A DNA stretch of 64,000 bases from Nitrospirota bacterium (GTDB lineage Bacteria > Nitrospirota > Nitrospiria > JACQBW01): NCBI GenBank assembly GCA_016194305.1, contig JACQBW010000007.1, positions 62,001 through 126,000 on the forward strand, in the 5' to 3' direction. The notes under the pieces were generated by a model. That model saw nothing but the letters and a program-made list of their open reading frames with translations, was not told the origin of the DNA and ran no database searches. Made by a program: the position numbers and the translations under genes. Below are positions 1 to 9,738 of this stretch, piece by piece; position 1 is the first letter of the stretch, and each line of letters begins with the position of its first letter.

Positions 1-801
1 TGAGCCTTTATTGATAATGAAATTGGCATGTTTTTCGGATATTTGAGCGCCTCCGATCTGAATTCCCTTTAAACCCACCTCTTCGATCAGTTGGCCCGCA
101 AATCCTCCCGGGGGATTTTTGAATATCGAGCCGACATTTGGATAAGATAGCGGCTGAGTCTCTCTTCTTCTTTTTAAAAACTGTGCCAGTCTTTCCTGAA
201 TTTCATGTTTCGACGCAGGCTCCAATCGAAAGCCGCCTCCAAGAATGATACCGTTCGGAAAGCGGGACGACCGGTAGCCGAAATGAGCTTCCTTTCGTCG
301 CATGGTTATCATTTTTCCCTTCAAATTCAAGATCTGAATAAATTCGACCAGGCCAGATATCTCGCATCCCGGAACACCGGCATTCATTTTTAGTGCGCCT
401 CCGACACTTCCGGGAATCGAGCTGAGAAATTCGAATCCAGACAATGATTCATCCAAGGCGTATTTAATGAGGCGTGGCAGGAGGACCCCGGATTCGGCAA
501 ATACGAGGTCCTGTTCCTGTCGTTCAATACCATTGAGATGACTGAGTTTGATCACAATTCCCCTGATACCCCCGTCGCGAACGATCAGGTTGGACCCGGC
601 GCCCAATATGAAGAAGGGGATCTTTTCGGTTCCAATTTTCTTAAAGAGCAATATGAGATCGTTCCGATCAGCCGGAAATACCACCACGTCTGCCAATCCT
701 CCCGTTTTAAGAGAGGTATATTTCTTCAAAGGTTCCTGATACGTCACCTTACCTTTGAAATCTTTCAAAATTCCTTCCAGTTTCTTCAGGAGTTCAGACA
801 T
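1..801 (-). CDS. murB: UDP-N-acetylenolpyruvoylglucosamine reductase MurB (3' end cut by window edge)
   Basis: FAD- and NADPH-dependent cytoplasmic reductase that completes UDP-MurNAc synthesis in peptidoglycan assembly. Reading the minus strand from ATG at 801 gives 267 residues with no stop before base 1. They include the FAD-binding GAGSN motif (about residues 67-71), the SIPGSVGG segment (128-135), a YRSSRF motif (about 176-181) and GSIFKNP with the expected catalytic Ser. Only the last 30-40 residues should lie outside the window. The start overlaps the murC stop by about 15 bp, so it is probably translationally coupled as the last visible gene of the dcw cluster. The family assignment is firm. 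Confidence 0.93.
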   Translation of the reverse strand, partial: MSELLKKLEGILKDFKGKVTYQEPLKKYTSLKTGGLADVVVFPADRNDLILLFKKIGTEKIPFFILGAGSNLIVRDGGIRGIVIKLSHLNGIERQEQDLVFAESGVLLPRLIKYALDESLSGFEFLSSIPGSVGGALKMNAGVPGCEISGLVEFIQILNLKGKMITMRRKEAHFGYRSSRFPNGIILGGGFRLEPASKHEIQERLAQFLKRRRETQPLSYPNVGSIFKNPPGGFAGQLIEEVGLKGIQIGGAQISEKHANFIINKGS

Positions 802-2156
802 TGGAATATCTCCTCTCCCGCTTTCCAGATATCACCCGCTCCGAGCGTCAGCAAAAGATCATTCTCTTCCAAGAGGGGGACGACCACCTTTCCCCATTCG
901 ATTTTCCTTGGGAAATACATCACCTGTCGATGACCGGATTTCTTGATTTTATTAAAGAAGGTCTCCCCCGAAATGCCCGGAATGGGAGGTTCCCCGGCGC
1001 CATAAATGTCGGTGACTAATAGAAGATCAGCCAGATCAAAAGAAGAGACAAATTCTTCCATCAAGTCCCGGCTTCGGGTATAGCGGTGTGGTTGAAAGAT
1101 GACCACCAGACGCCGCTTCCACCCTCTTTTGGCGGCCGCGAGGGTCGCCATAATCTCAGTCGGATGATGTCCGTAGTCGTCCACCACCATGACCTTTTTT
1201 CTTTCGCCAATGAGATGAAACCGGCGATCCGCGCCTCCAAACTCTGACAGGCCTTTTTGAATCATTGGAATTTCGACATCGAGCTCCAATCCCACGGCAA
1301 TCGAAGCTAAAGCATTTTTAATATTATGTATTCCAGGCACTTTTATTTTAAAAGTCCCGAGACTTTCACCGAATGCGGTCACATCAAATGAAGAACGCCA
1401 TTCGATCGATTCGATATTCGAAGCCTGTATATCGGACTGAGCGTGGAGTCCGCAGGTGACGACTCTTTTCTGGAGAAACGGGAACAGCGTTTGGTTAATG
1501 GGATCATCCAGACAAATCACAGAACAGCCATAAAAGGGGACTTTGTTCGCAAATTCCAGAAAGGCCTTTTTGATGCTCTCCAGATCTTGATAAAAATCAA
1601 GGTGTTCCCGATCGATGTTCGTGACCACGGCTATCGTAGGTGAAAGTTTGAGGAAAGAACCGTCGCTTTCATCGGCTTCTGCAACCAGGATATTACCCTG
1701 ACCTAATTTTGAATGGCCTCCGAACAAATTAAGTTTTCCTCCTATCACGGCTGTCGGGTCAAGTCCGCCCATTGCCAGGACCATGGCAATCATCGACGTG
1801 GTCGTGGTTTTACCATGCGAGCCGGCCACAGCGACACCATATTTCAAACGCATGAGTTCGGCCAGCATTTCTGCTCTCGGAATGACCGGAATCTTGAGTC
1901 GTCGAGCCTCCTCGATTTCCGGGTTCCCGCGATCGACTGCAGAAGAAACCACTACGACATGCGCTCCTTTGACCTGGGAAGGATGATGTCCTACATAGAT
2001 CGTTCCGCCACCCGATTCAAGGCGCCGGGTCGTTTCGGATTCCAGGAGATCTGACCCCGTTACCCGATAACCCAGATTAAGCAGGACTTCTGCAATGCCG
2101 CTCATTCCTGAACCGCCGATTCCGATAAAATGGACCTGCTGGATCTTTTTAAACAT
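786..2156 (-). CDS. murC: UDP-N-acetylmuramate--L-alanine ligase MurC
   Basis: Cytoplasmic Mur ligase that adds L-Ala to UDP-MurNAc, the first amino acid of the stem peptide, using ATP. The 456-residue length is normal. An N-terminal nucleotide-binding GIGGSGMSG loop (12-20) and the ATPase P-loop GSHGKTT (112-118) are visible, followed by the Mur ligase central domain and a C-terminal domain with a DDYGHHPTE segment typical of MurC. It overlaps murG by 8 bp upstream and murB by about 15 bp downstream, so it sits in the tightly packed dcw operon. Confidence 0.97.
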   Translation of the reverse strand: MFKKIQQVHFIGIGGSGMSGIAEVLLNLGYRVTGSDLLESETTRRLESGGGTIYVGHHPSQVKGAHVVVVSSAVDRGNPEIEEARRLKIPVIPRAEMLAELMRLKYGVAVAGSHGKTTTTSMIAMVLAMGGLDPTAVIGGKLNLFGGHSKLGQGNILVAEADESDGSFLKLSPTIAVVTNIDREHLDFYQDLESIKKAFLEFANKVPFYGCSVICLDDPINQTLFPFLQKRVVTCGLHAQSDIQASNIESIEWRSSFDVTAFGESLGTFKIKVPGIHNIKNALASIAVGLELDVEIPMIQKGLSEFGGADRRFHLIGERKKVMVVDDYGHHPTEIMATLAAAKRGWKRRLVVIFQPHRYTRSRDLMEEFVSSFDLADLLLVTDIYGAGEPPIPGISGETFFNKIKKSGHRQVMYFPRKIEWGKVVVPLLEENDLLLTLGAGDIWKAGEEIFQCLNS

Positions 2157-3231
2157 GAATCAGTCCTAATTGAAGACATCGTTCTATGATCTTTTCGGAG
2201 GCATCGTTTTTCCCCAGCGCAAGCATCGCATCAGACATCTCCTTCATTTTTTCTCCGGAAATGAGTATCTCTCTGATCTTTTCAGCCAGGAATTTTCCGC
2301 TTAGGCCAGCCGGTTCGATGAGTTCTGCAGCGCCCATTTTCTTTAAATAAGAGGCATTGATTTCCTGATGATGATGGGCAGCCAAAGGAAAGGGAATCAA
2401 AATTGCGGGCTTGCCGGATGCGGCCAGCTCAGCCAGAGTGGTAGCCCCTGCCCTGCAAATGACGAGATCCGAAGCTGCATAGGCTTTTGCCATATTGTAA
2501 ATGAAGGGTTCGACTTCAGCCGAAAAACTTTTTTCATGATAGGCTTTTCTCACCCAGTCCAGATCCTGAGCGCCGGTCTGGTGGATCCAGCGAATCAAGA
2601 GTTTTTCACTTTGATCAAGATAATCCAGAGATTCGACCACCGCCCGGTTGATAGAATGGGCTCCCTGGCTTCCCCCGAAAACGAGAATCGTCGCCTGATC
2701 TTCTCTTTTCTTTTCGACAATGGCCAATATCTCTCTCCGGACCGGATTGCCCGAGTAACAAAAATTCTTTTGAGGAAAAAAAGAACGGGATCCTTCAAAG
2801 GAGGCAAAAACCTGGTTCACCCATCTTCCAAGGACTTTATTCGTCAATCCCGGAATGACGTTCTGTTCAAGGATAACTGTTTTAAATCCCAAAAAAGATG
2901 CGACCAGCAGAATCGGGCCTGACGCATACCCTCCCACACCAATGACAAGACCGGGCGCAAACTCTTTCAAAAGCCTGAAACTTTCCACCAGACTGAATGG
3001 AAATCGGAAAAGAGCCCTGAACAATGTCCAAAACTTTTTGCCAATCCAGCCTTCAACATGAATTGTCTTCAACGCAAAGCCTTCCCGGGGGAGAATTCTG
3101 GATTCAATTCCTTTTTCCGTGCCCACAAATAAGATTTCGCACTTTGAAAACTGGTTTTGAAATGCTTTCGCCAGCGCGATTCCGGGATAAAGGTGCCCAC
3201 CCGTCCCTCCGCCGGCAATTAATAGTCTCAA
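2149..3231 (-). CDS. murG: Lipid II synthase MurG (GlcNAc transferase)
   Basis: Membrane-associated GT-B glycosyltransferase that transfers GlcNAc from UDP-GlcNAc to lipid I on the inner face of the cytoplasmic membrane, making lipid II. The 360 residues begin with the family glycine loop GGGTGGHLYPG (7-17). The C-terminal half carries the UDP-binding region with GGSQGA and the later CRAGATTLAEL segment. It overlaps ftsW by 4 bp and murC by 8 bp, in the standard dcw order ftsW-murG-murC. Nothing unusual was seen. Confidence 0.97.
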   Translation of the reverse strand: MRLLIAGGGTGGHLYPGIALAKAFQNQFSKCEILFVGTEKGIESRILPREGFALKTIHVEGWIGKKFWTLFRALFRFPFSLVESFRLLKEFAPGLVIGVGGYASGPILLVASFLGFKTVILEQNVIPGLTNKVLGRWVNQVFASFEGSRSFFPQKNFCYSGNPVRREILAIVEKKREDQATILVFGGSQGAHSINRAVVESLDYLDQSEKLLIRWIHQTGAQDLDWVRKAYHEKSFSAEVEPFIYNMAKAYAASDLVICRAGATTLAELAASGKPAILIPFPLAAHHHQEINASYLKKMGAAELIEPAGLSGKFLAEKIREILISGEKMKEMSDAMLALGKNDASEKIIERCLQLGLIHV

Positions 3232-4388
3232 CCCGAATGACCGGACGTCATAGACCGTCTCCCCACGCTCTTCGGACCGAACCGGTTACGATGAGATATG
3301 TTCAACAGGATTCCAACAGAAATCAGATTAAGCCATAAAGAAGAACCCCCATAACTTATGAACGGTAGAGGAAGCCCCTTGGTCGGAAACAATCCCGTGA
3401 CCACACAAATATTGACGAAAACTTGAATAAAAAAGAGATAAGTAATTCCGGCAGCCAGGTAAAAATCAAAAAGACTCTCCGTTTTCAAGGCAATCTTGAT
3501 TCCTCTGAAGATCAATATCGCGAAAAGGAATAGAACGCCAAGCGTTCCGACAAGACCCAGTTCTTCCCCAATGACCGAATAGATGAAATCGGTATAGGGC
3601 TCCGGAAGATAGAAAAGTTTCTGTTTGCTTCCCCCCAGTCCGGTACCAAATGGACCTCCCCCCGCAAAAGCAAGATAGGATTGTACGACCTGAAAACCGT
3701 CTCCGCCCTGCTCTTTCCAGGGATCGAGAAAAGCCATGATCCTGTGCCGTCTAAACCCAACCGAGAGGTAGTGATACAGGAAAGGAAGAGAAAGGAGAGC
3801 CAGGAAGGCCAGATGCTTGATCCGAACCCCTCCCTGGTAAAACAGAAGCGCAAATACTCCTCCGATGATCACAGCCGAACCCAGGTCAGGTTCCGAAATG
3901 ATCAGCTTCAGAAAAACCGCCAGGATGAACAAGGCGGGAAGCACACCCTTACCAAACTCTTTCATGGTCTCTTTTTTCTTTGAAAGATAGTAAGCCATAA
4001 AGATAATGAGCGACAGCTTGGCAAACTCTGAAGGTTGAATGGAAATCACCCCGAATTTTAACCATCGCCTGGCACCGTTTATCTGGCTCCCCACCGAAGG
4101 TATTAAAACGGCCAGCAGACTTAATGCTGAAAGAATCAATAGAGGCCAAACAGATCTTTCTAGAAACTTTATCTCTATCCTGGAAAAAAACCAGGCCAGA
4201 AGGAGCCCTGGCACCAGATAGACGATCTGTCTTTTTACGAAATAGGCAGAATCTCCAAACTTGGCTTCCGAAATGACAGCGCTGGCGCTGTAAATCATCA
4301 TCAGGCCGATTCCCACCAGCAAAAGAGAAGTCCCCCAGAGATAGAAATCAAACGAACGGTCCCAATTGGACGTCACTGTTTTTTTCAT
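3228..4388 (-). CDS. ftsW: Peptidoglycan glycosyltransferase FtsW (SEDS family)
   Basis: Polytopic inner-membrane SEDS protein that polymerises lipid II at the division septum in partnership with FtsI. The 386 residues form about ten hydrophobic segments. Family signatures include the GARRWLKFG segment, the FAKLSLIIF region and the late PFISYGGSS motif. A position between murD and murG, and ftsI in the same operon, favour FtsW over its paralogue RodA. The start lies 2 bp after the murD stop, and the gene overlaps murG by 4 bp. Confidence 0.95.
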   Translation of the reverse strand: MKKTVTSNWDRSFDFYLWGTSLLLVGIGLMMIYSASAVISEAKFGDSAYFVKRQIVYLVPGLLLAWFFSRIEIKFLERSVWPLLILSALSLLAVLIPSVGSQINGARRWLKFGVISIQPSEFAKLSLIIFMAYYLSKKKETMKEFGKGVLPALFILAVFLKLIISEPDLGSAVIIGGVFALLFYQGGVRIKHLAFLALLSLPFLYHYLSVGFRRHRIMAFLDPWKEQGGDGFQVVQSYLAFAGGGPFGTGLGGSKQKLFYLPEPYTDFIYSVIGEELGLVGTLGVLFLFAILIFRGIKIALKTESLFDFYLAAGITYLFFIQVFVNICVVTGLFPTKGLPLPFISYGGSSLWLNLISVGILLNISHRNRFGPKSVGRRSMTSGHSG

Positions 4389-4390
4389 GC

Positions 4391-5746
4391 TTACGGAATG
4401 GCCTCCACCGCTTTTTTAAACCGGGCTCCCCGCTCCGAGTAGTCTTTAAACATATCGTAACTGGCGCAGGCCGGTGAAAGAAGCACGGTATCTCCGTCTC
4501 CGCTCATGACCGAAGCCTTTTGGACCGCCGCTTCGAGTGTGGGCGCCTCCTCGATCCGGGTCAACCCTTCAAGATCCCGTTTCATCCGTTCTTTTGCTTC
4601 TCCAATGAGCAGGAGCAGTTTTACTTTTTCTCTGACCAGAGCTCCGAGAGAAGCAAACCCATCCCCCTTCTCTTTTCCTCCGGCGATGAGAACAATAGGC
4701 GGGTCGGTACTTTCGAGCGACCGGATAACGGCCCCGACATTGGTTGCCTTGGAATCATTGATATAGGTAACCCCTCGAATAATGCGGACCCTTTCCATTC
4801 GGTGCTCAAGGCCACCGAACCGACCCAATACGGATTGGATGGTCGCGGGAGGAATTCCGTTAAGAAGCGCGATTGCGGACGCCACCATGATATTTTCAAT
4901 ATTATGTTTCCCCTTGAGTAGAAAAAGTTCGACAGGTCCCAATTTAAACTCGCTCAACCCATACTTAAAACGGAGATAACGCCCGTCCAGGCAGATCCCT
5001 TCTTGCAGGGACTCCCTTTGACTAAACCAGATGGTTTTCGATCTTATTCGAAAAGGAGATTGTCGAATCAAAGGATCATCCCAGTTAAGCAGGGCGTAGT
5101 CGTCCGAAGTCTGATTTCGGAACAGTTCGAATTTTGCCGCGATATAGTCTTGCAGACTGGCATACCGCTCGCCATGATCCGGAGTAATATTCAGGAGAGC
5201 TGCTATTTTAGGACGAAAAGTCACCAGGGTCTCCAGCTGGAAACTGGATACTTCCAGTACAAAGATATCCCATCCTCCGGAAGGTGCATTTAAAACCGCT
5301 TCGCTTACGGGGGTCCCTAGATTTCCTCCCACAAAGGTTTTTTTTCCGCTTTCCCTCATGATTGCTCCCAGAAGCTCGGTCGTGGTACTTTTCCCGTTGG
5401 TTCCGGTTATCGCAAGGATCTTTTCGTTATCAAGAAATGCAGCTGCCAGTTCAAGTTCTCCCATCACCGACACACCCGCATGCCTGGACCGTTTCAAAAT
5501 CGGATGGGTGGTAGGGATACCGGGACTCACGACGATCAGATCGGCCGTTAGAAAATCAGGATCACGATGCTCACCCAGAGCCAAAGTCACCTGATCGCTT
5601 CGAAAGGAAGCTGCGTCCATCTTTAGAAATGGATCGGAATCTGTTCCAATCACCTTGGCTCCCTTTTGTAAGAGGAGGCGGACTGCAGAGGTTCCGCTCC
5701 GCTTTAATCCCATCACCACCACTTTCTTGTTTTTCAAAGGAATCAC
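4391..5746 (-). CDS. murD: UDP-N-acetylmuramoyl-L-alanine--D-glutamate ligase MurD
   Basis: Cytoplasmic Mur ligase adding D-Glu to UDP-MurNAc-L-Ala with ATP. The 451 residues show an N-terminal Rossmann-like domain (GLKRSGTSA near 13-21), the P-loop GTNGKSTT (115-122), a central LNITPDH motif, and a C-terminal domain with YINDSKATN and the late [12 protein letters not shown] segment characteristic of MurD. It overlaps mraY by 4 bp and is followed within 2 bp by ftsW. Confidence 0.97.
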   Translation of the reverse strand: MIPLKNKKVVVMGLKRSGTSAVRLLLQKGAKVIGTDSDPFLKMDAASFRSDQVTLALGEHRDPDFLTADLIVVSPGIPTTHPILKRSRHAGVSVMGELELAAAFLDNEKILAITGTNGKSTTTELLGAIMRESGKKTFVGGNLGTPVSEAVLNAPSGGWDIFVLEVSSFQLETLVTFRPKIAALLNITPDHGERYASLQDYIAAKFELFRNQTSDDYALLNWDDPLIRQSPFRIRSKTIWFSQRESLQEGICLDGRYLRFKYGLSEFKLGPVELFLLKGKHNIENIMVASAIALLNGIPPATIQSVLGRFGGLEHRMERVRIIRGVTYINDSKATNVGAVIRSLESTDPPIVLIAGGKEKGDGFASLGALVREKVKLLLLIGEAKERMKRDLEGLTRIEEAPTLEAAVQKASVMSGDGDTVLLSPACASYDMFKDYSERGARFKKAVEAIP

Positions 5747-6819
5747 CTCAATTTTAATGTGCTAAGACTGAGTAGTGCGAGAATGATTGCGATAATCCAG
5801 AAACGAACGACCACTTTGGACTCATGCCATCCTTTCAATTCAAAATGATGATGTATGGGAGACATGAGGAACACCCGCTTTCCCCGGGTTTTGTAAGAAA
5901 TGACTTGCGTGATGACAGAAAGCGCTTCGATCACAAAAATTCCCCCAACCAGAAGCAGAAGAAGCTCATGTTTGGAAATAATGGCTACAGTCCCGAGGGC
6001 TCCCCCGATTGGAAGTGAACCGACATCTCCCATAAAGACCGTCGCGGGGTAGGCGTTGTACCAAAGAAAACCAAGGCTGGCGCCGACGATTGCTCCGCAA
6101 AAGACAGAGAGCTCTCCGGATCCCTCGATATAGGGAATCAAAAGATATTCTGCAAATTTATGATGGCCCGACACATAGGCCACAATCAGATAGGCAATGG
6201 AAGTCACGATAATCGGTCCAATTGCCAGTCCGTCCAATCCATCCGTCAAATTAACGGCATTTGAAGCTCCGACGATAATAAAGACAATGAAGGGAAGGTA
6301 AAACCAACCTAGATTGGGCGAAAAATGCTTAAAAAAAGGAAAATATAGTTTTGAAGAGTACGCCGGCGAATAAAAAAGGGCCAGGGCAATTAAAATACCT
6401 ACCCCAAGTTGCAGTGTGAATTTGTATCGGGCCAGAAGCCCTTCCGATTTCTTTCGAATCACCTTCAGATAATCATCCCAAAACCCGATCAGGCCGAAAC
6501 CCAGGGTCGCAAAAAGAACGATCCAGATGTACCTGTTCTTTAATTCAGCCCACATGAGCGTAGAAAAAACGATTGCGATCAGAATCAGGATTCCTCCCAT
6601 GGTCGGAGTGCCGGATTTGATCTGATGAGACTGGGGACCGGATTCCCGAATCTGCTGTCCTACCCTCCAGCTTTGTAAGGCTCTGATCAAATAAGGCCCC
6701 ATCATGAAACTGACGATTAAAGCCGTTAACGTCGCATAGATTGCCCGGAAAGTAATATAACGGAAAACATTCAGAAAAGGATAGTGAGAATGAAGAGAAT
6801 AGAGGAGCGCGTAAAGCAT
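5743..6819 (-). CDS. mraY: Phospho-N-acetylmuramoyl-pentapeptide transferase MraY
   Basis: Integral membrane enzyme that transfers phospho-MurNAc-pentapeptide to undecaprenyl phosphate, forming lipid I. The 358 residues contain about ten transmembrane helices. Diagnostic motifs are the early KSGTPTMGG, the WDDYLKV aspartate pair, [13 protein letters not shown], and the C-terminal HHHFELKGW signature. It overlaps murD by 4 bp and follows murF after 1 bp. Length and motif order match the family. Confidence 0.97.
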   Translation of the reverse strand: MLYALLYSLHSHYPFLNVFRYITFRAIYATLTALIVSFMMGPYLIRALQSWRVGQQIRESGPQSHQIKSGTPTMGGILILIAIVFSTLMWAELKNRYIWIVLFATLGFGLIGFWDDYLKVIRKKSEGLLARYKFTLQLGVGILIALALFYSPAYSSKLYFPFFKHFSPNLGWFYLPFIVFIIVGASNAVNLTDGLDGLAIGPIIVTSIAYLIVAYVSGHHKFAEYLLIPYIEGSGELSVFCGAIVGASLGFLWYNAYPATVFMGDVGSLPIGGALGTVAIISKHELLLLLVGGIFVIEALSVITQVISYKTRGKRVFLMSPIHHHFELKGWHESKVVVRFWIIAIILALLSLSTLKLR

Positions 6820-6820
6820 G

Positions 6821-8197
6821 TTATTCCTTTTTTAATCTTTCGAGAACCTTCTCCATTTTCATCCCGCGGGATCCTTTGACGAGAATGAGGGGACACTGGG
6901 ACAGGTACAGGGAGAGTTCTTCCGAAATGGCCTCGTGGGAAGAAAAGATCCGCACAAATTCTTTTGGAATTCCTTGTTCAAGGGCACCCCGGCTGACGGA
7001 TTCAGATTCTACACCGTACAAGAAGACTCTGTCTATTTTAAGTTTTCCCGCAGTCTCGCCCAAACGATAGTGAGCGTTTTGGGATCCCGATCCCAATTCC
7101 AGCATGTCTCCGAGTACGGCGATCGTCATTCTTTTCTCCCTTTTTCCCATGTCCGCCAGCATCTGAAGTGACGCAGTCATCGAAGTCGGATTGGCATTGT
7201 AGGCATCCACAATGACCCTTCCCCCTTCGGGCAACTCGATGATCTCGGACCTCAGTGGTACCGAACGAAACCGGAATAATCCCTGAACGATTTCTTCGGG
7301 AGTCGCACCAAGCAGGAATGCGACGGCAGCCGCCCCTAACGCATTCAAGACATTGTGAGTTCCGGGAACCGAAAGATGAACAGGATATTTTTTTTCCTGG
7401 AACACCAGGGAAAAAGACATGCCACTCGCCTGAATGCTGAGATCTGTTCCCCGGACGTCCGCATCGTCTGAGAGACCGAATCCAATCCACTTTCCTTTTT
7501 GTCTCGATTTGAGCTTTTGAAAAAAGGGAGAATCCCGATTCAGTACGGCGGTCCCGTGATCGAGAAAGTCCAGCAATTCTCCCTTGGCTTCCGCCACGCC
7601 TTCGATATTTTCAAGTCCCTCGAGGTGCGTTTCACCAATACTGGTAATCAATCCAATGGTCGGCCTTGCAATCTCGCAAAGGCCTCGGAGCTCCCCGGGA
7701 TGATTAATTCCGATTTCAAGCAATATCAGGCGATGCTCATTCCTTAAATTCAATAGTGTCAAGGGCAGTCCGATATGGTTGTTCAAGTTACCCTCTGTCT
7801 TGAGCAGAGGAGACTTGTCTTTTAGAATTGTTCCAATCATCTCCTTCGTAGTCGTTTTGCCGTTGCTCCCGGTAATCACAACGACCGGACCCTTAAACCG
7901 GCGACGGGTTTCTCCGGCTAATTTCTGCAGGGCAACCAGCGGATCTGCCACTTCGATACAGATACCGTCGACAGGGACTTTCCTGCCGGAGGCCTTAAAA
8001 TATCCTATTGCACCGCACAACCTGGCATCTTTAATAAAATCGTGCCCTTCAAACCGGGGCCCCTTTAGGGGAACAAAAAAAGACCCTTCTCCCGCAGTCC
8101 GGCTATCGGTTGTAAATTTACTGATTCGCGCTGCGGACAAGCCTTGTACCAGTCTCCCTCCCGTCACTTCAACCACCTGATCAACCGTCCATTCCAT
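6821..8197 (-). CDS. murF: UDP-N-acetylmuramoyl-tripeptide--D-alanyl-D-alanine ligase MurF
   Basis: Cytoplasmic Mur ligase joining D-Ala-D-Ala to UDP-MurNAc-tripeptide with ATP. The 458 residues include the DSRT motif near residue 31, the P-loop GSNGKTTTK (110-118), the EIGINHPGE segment, and a C-terminal domain with VDAYNANP and LGDMLELG, which are typical of MurF. It sits between murE and mraY with gaps of 1-2 bp. Confidence 0.97.
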   Translation of the reverse strand: MEWTVDQVVEVTGGRLVQGLSAARISKFTTDSRTAGEGSFFVPLKGPRFEGHDFIKDARLCGAIGYFKASGRKVPVDGICIEVADPLVALQKLAGETRRRFKGPVVVITGSNGKTTTKEMIGTILKDKSPLLKTEGNLNNHIGLPLTLLNLRNEHRLILLEIGINHPGELRGLCEIARPTIGLITSIGETHLEGLENIEGVAEAKGELLDFLDHGTAVLNRDSPFFQKLKSRQKGKWIGFGLSDDADVRGTDLSIQASGMSFSLVFQEKKYPVHLSVPGTHNVLNALGAAAVAFLLGATPEEIVQGLFRFRSVPLRSEIIELPEGGRVIVDAYNANPTSMTASLQMLADMGKREKRMTIAVLGDMLELGSGSQNAHYRLGETAGKLKIDRVFLYGVESESVSRGALEQGIPKEFVRIFSSHEAISEELSLYLSQCPLILVKGSRGMKMEKVLERLKKE

Positions 8198-8199
8198 TC

Positions 8200-9693
8200 C
8201 TAGTACCCAAACCGGGCGCTCAACATTTCCTTCGCAACAGTCAAGTCATTAAATTCGAACCGGTTTGAACCGATAATTTGATAGGTCTCATGTCCTTTTC
8301 CCGCAATTAAAACAAGGTCTCCCTGTTTGGCTTCTTCAATTGCAGATTTGATCGCGTCCCGGCGGTTGACGAGAACCCGATATTTTTTCGCTCCTGACGC
8401 GATGACCCCTTCTTCAATTTCCCTTAAAATGGTCTCGGGATTTTCACTCCTCGGATTATCCGAAGTCAATATCACCACATCGGCAAATCGTCCCGCGGTA
8501 GATCCCATTTTCGGGCGTTTACCCTTATCCCGGTCACCTCCGCATCCAAAGACAATAATGATCCTTTTCTTTTTAAATTCGTGGATTGTTCTTAACACAT
8601 TCACCAGCGCGTCCTCGGTATGGGCATAATCGACCAGTACCGTAAAGGGATACTCTCCCTGGATTTTTTCAAGCCTTCCGGGCACTTCAATTTTCTGGCC
8701 AAAGGTTTCTTCAATTACATCTGCCGTTATACCCTGATGTAGAGCGGCTCCAGCCGCGGCGAGCATATTATAGACATTGAAAGTCCCCAGGAGAGGAGAA
8801 TGGATCTGAAGCATTCCTTCCGGATAAATCATTTGGAACGACGTCCCGGTATCGGTCAGTTTGACAGCTCTCCCCTGCAAATCCGCCTTTGGACTCATCC
8901 CATAGGTCCAGACCTCCCGCGCAGAAATTCCTGTCAGGCGCTCCCCATAAGCGTCATCCAAGTTAATAATCGCCCGCGGTTTCATTTTTTTGGACCCCAT
9001 AGGAACCTGTTCCGTAAACAATCTCGATTTGGCGTGAAAATAATCTTCCATAGACCGGTGAAAATCGAGATGGTCCCGGGTCAAATTGGTAAATATAACG
9101 GTATCAAATGACGTTCCAACAACACGTTCAAGCGCCAGCGCATGAGAAGAAACCTCCATCACAACATTTTGGACTCCTGCCCCTTTCATTTCGAAAAAGA
9201 GCCGCTGGAGATCCGATGACTCTGGCGTCGTATGGGTTGCCTCTCTTCTCCCGGCTCCCGTCCAATTTCCAACGGTTCCCGTCAAGCCCGTCTTCCCTTT
9301 TGATTCCAGGAGCTTCTTAATGAGAAACGATGTGGTCGTCTTGCCGTTTGTGCCAGTCACACCTATAATGCCCATTGAAAAAGAGGGATCCCCGTAAAAC
9401 CGGCTGGCAATTTGGGCAAACGCGCGCCGGGAATTTTCAACTAAAATGGAAACCACACGGCTCTTCTTTTCTTCGTCGAGTTCAGGGAGCTTTTCACAAA
9501 GTATCGCGGAGGCCCCTCTGTCAATTGCTTCCTGAACAAAAAGATGTCCGTCCGTTCTGACACCAGACATCGCAGCAAACAGAAACCCCTCTTGAACGTC
9601 ACGCGAGGAATAGGCAAGTCCCTCGACGGAAAGCGCTCCGTTTCCTTCCAGCTTCAGGATTTTCATTTTCGATATAAGTTGATTCACCTCCAT
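8200..9693 (-). CDS. murE: UDP-N-acetylmuramoyl-tripeptide synthetase MurE (meso-DAP type)
   Basis: Cytoplasmic Mur ligase adding the third residue of the stem peptide. The 497 residues carry the P-loop GTNGKTTT (114-121), HTTPES (154-159), a DYAHTEDAL segment, and the DNPR motif at 412-415. In this family DNPR marks meso-diaminopimelate rather than L-lysine specificity, so the wall is predicted to be DAP-type. The start is the ATG at 9693, about 45 bp after the ftsI stop, one of the wider gaps in this otherwise compact operon. Confidence 0.96.
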   Translation of the reverse strand: MEVNQLISKMKILKLEGNGALSVEGLAYSSRDVQEGFLFAAMSGVRTDGHLFVQEAIDRGASAILCEKLPELDEEKKSRVVSILVENSRRAFAQIASRFYGDPSFSMGIIGVTGTNGKTTTSFLIKKLLESKGKTGLTGTVGNWTGAGRREATHTTPESSDLQRLFFEMKGAGVQNVVMEVSSHALALERVVGTSFDTVIFTNLTRDHLDFHRSMEDYFHAKSRLFTEQVPMGSKKMKPRAIINLDDAYGERLTGISAREVWTYGMSPKADLQGRAVKLTDTGTSFQMIYPEGMLQIHSPLLGTFNVYNMLAAAGAALHQGITADVIEETFGQKIEVPGRLEKIQGEYPFTVLVDYAHTEDALVNVLRTIHEFKKKRIIIVFGCGGDRDKGKRPKMGSTAGRFADVVILTSDNPRSENPETILREIEEGVIASGAKKYRVLVNRRDAIKSAIEEAKQGDLVLIAGKGHETYQIIGSNRFEFNDLTVAKEMLSARFGY

Positions 9694-9738
9694 GTCAAAA
9701 TATTATCATTTCCTGAAAGAGTGAAACAGCGCAAAGTG

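Noticed and set aside
538-933. Plus-strand 131-residue open frame over murB/murC
   Set aside because: It is an antisense shadow of two well-supported Mur genes, with no ribosome-binding site or family pattern.
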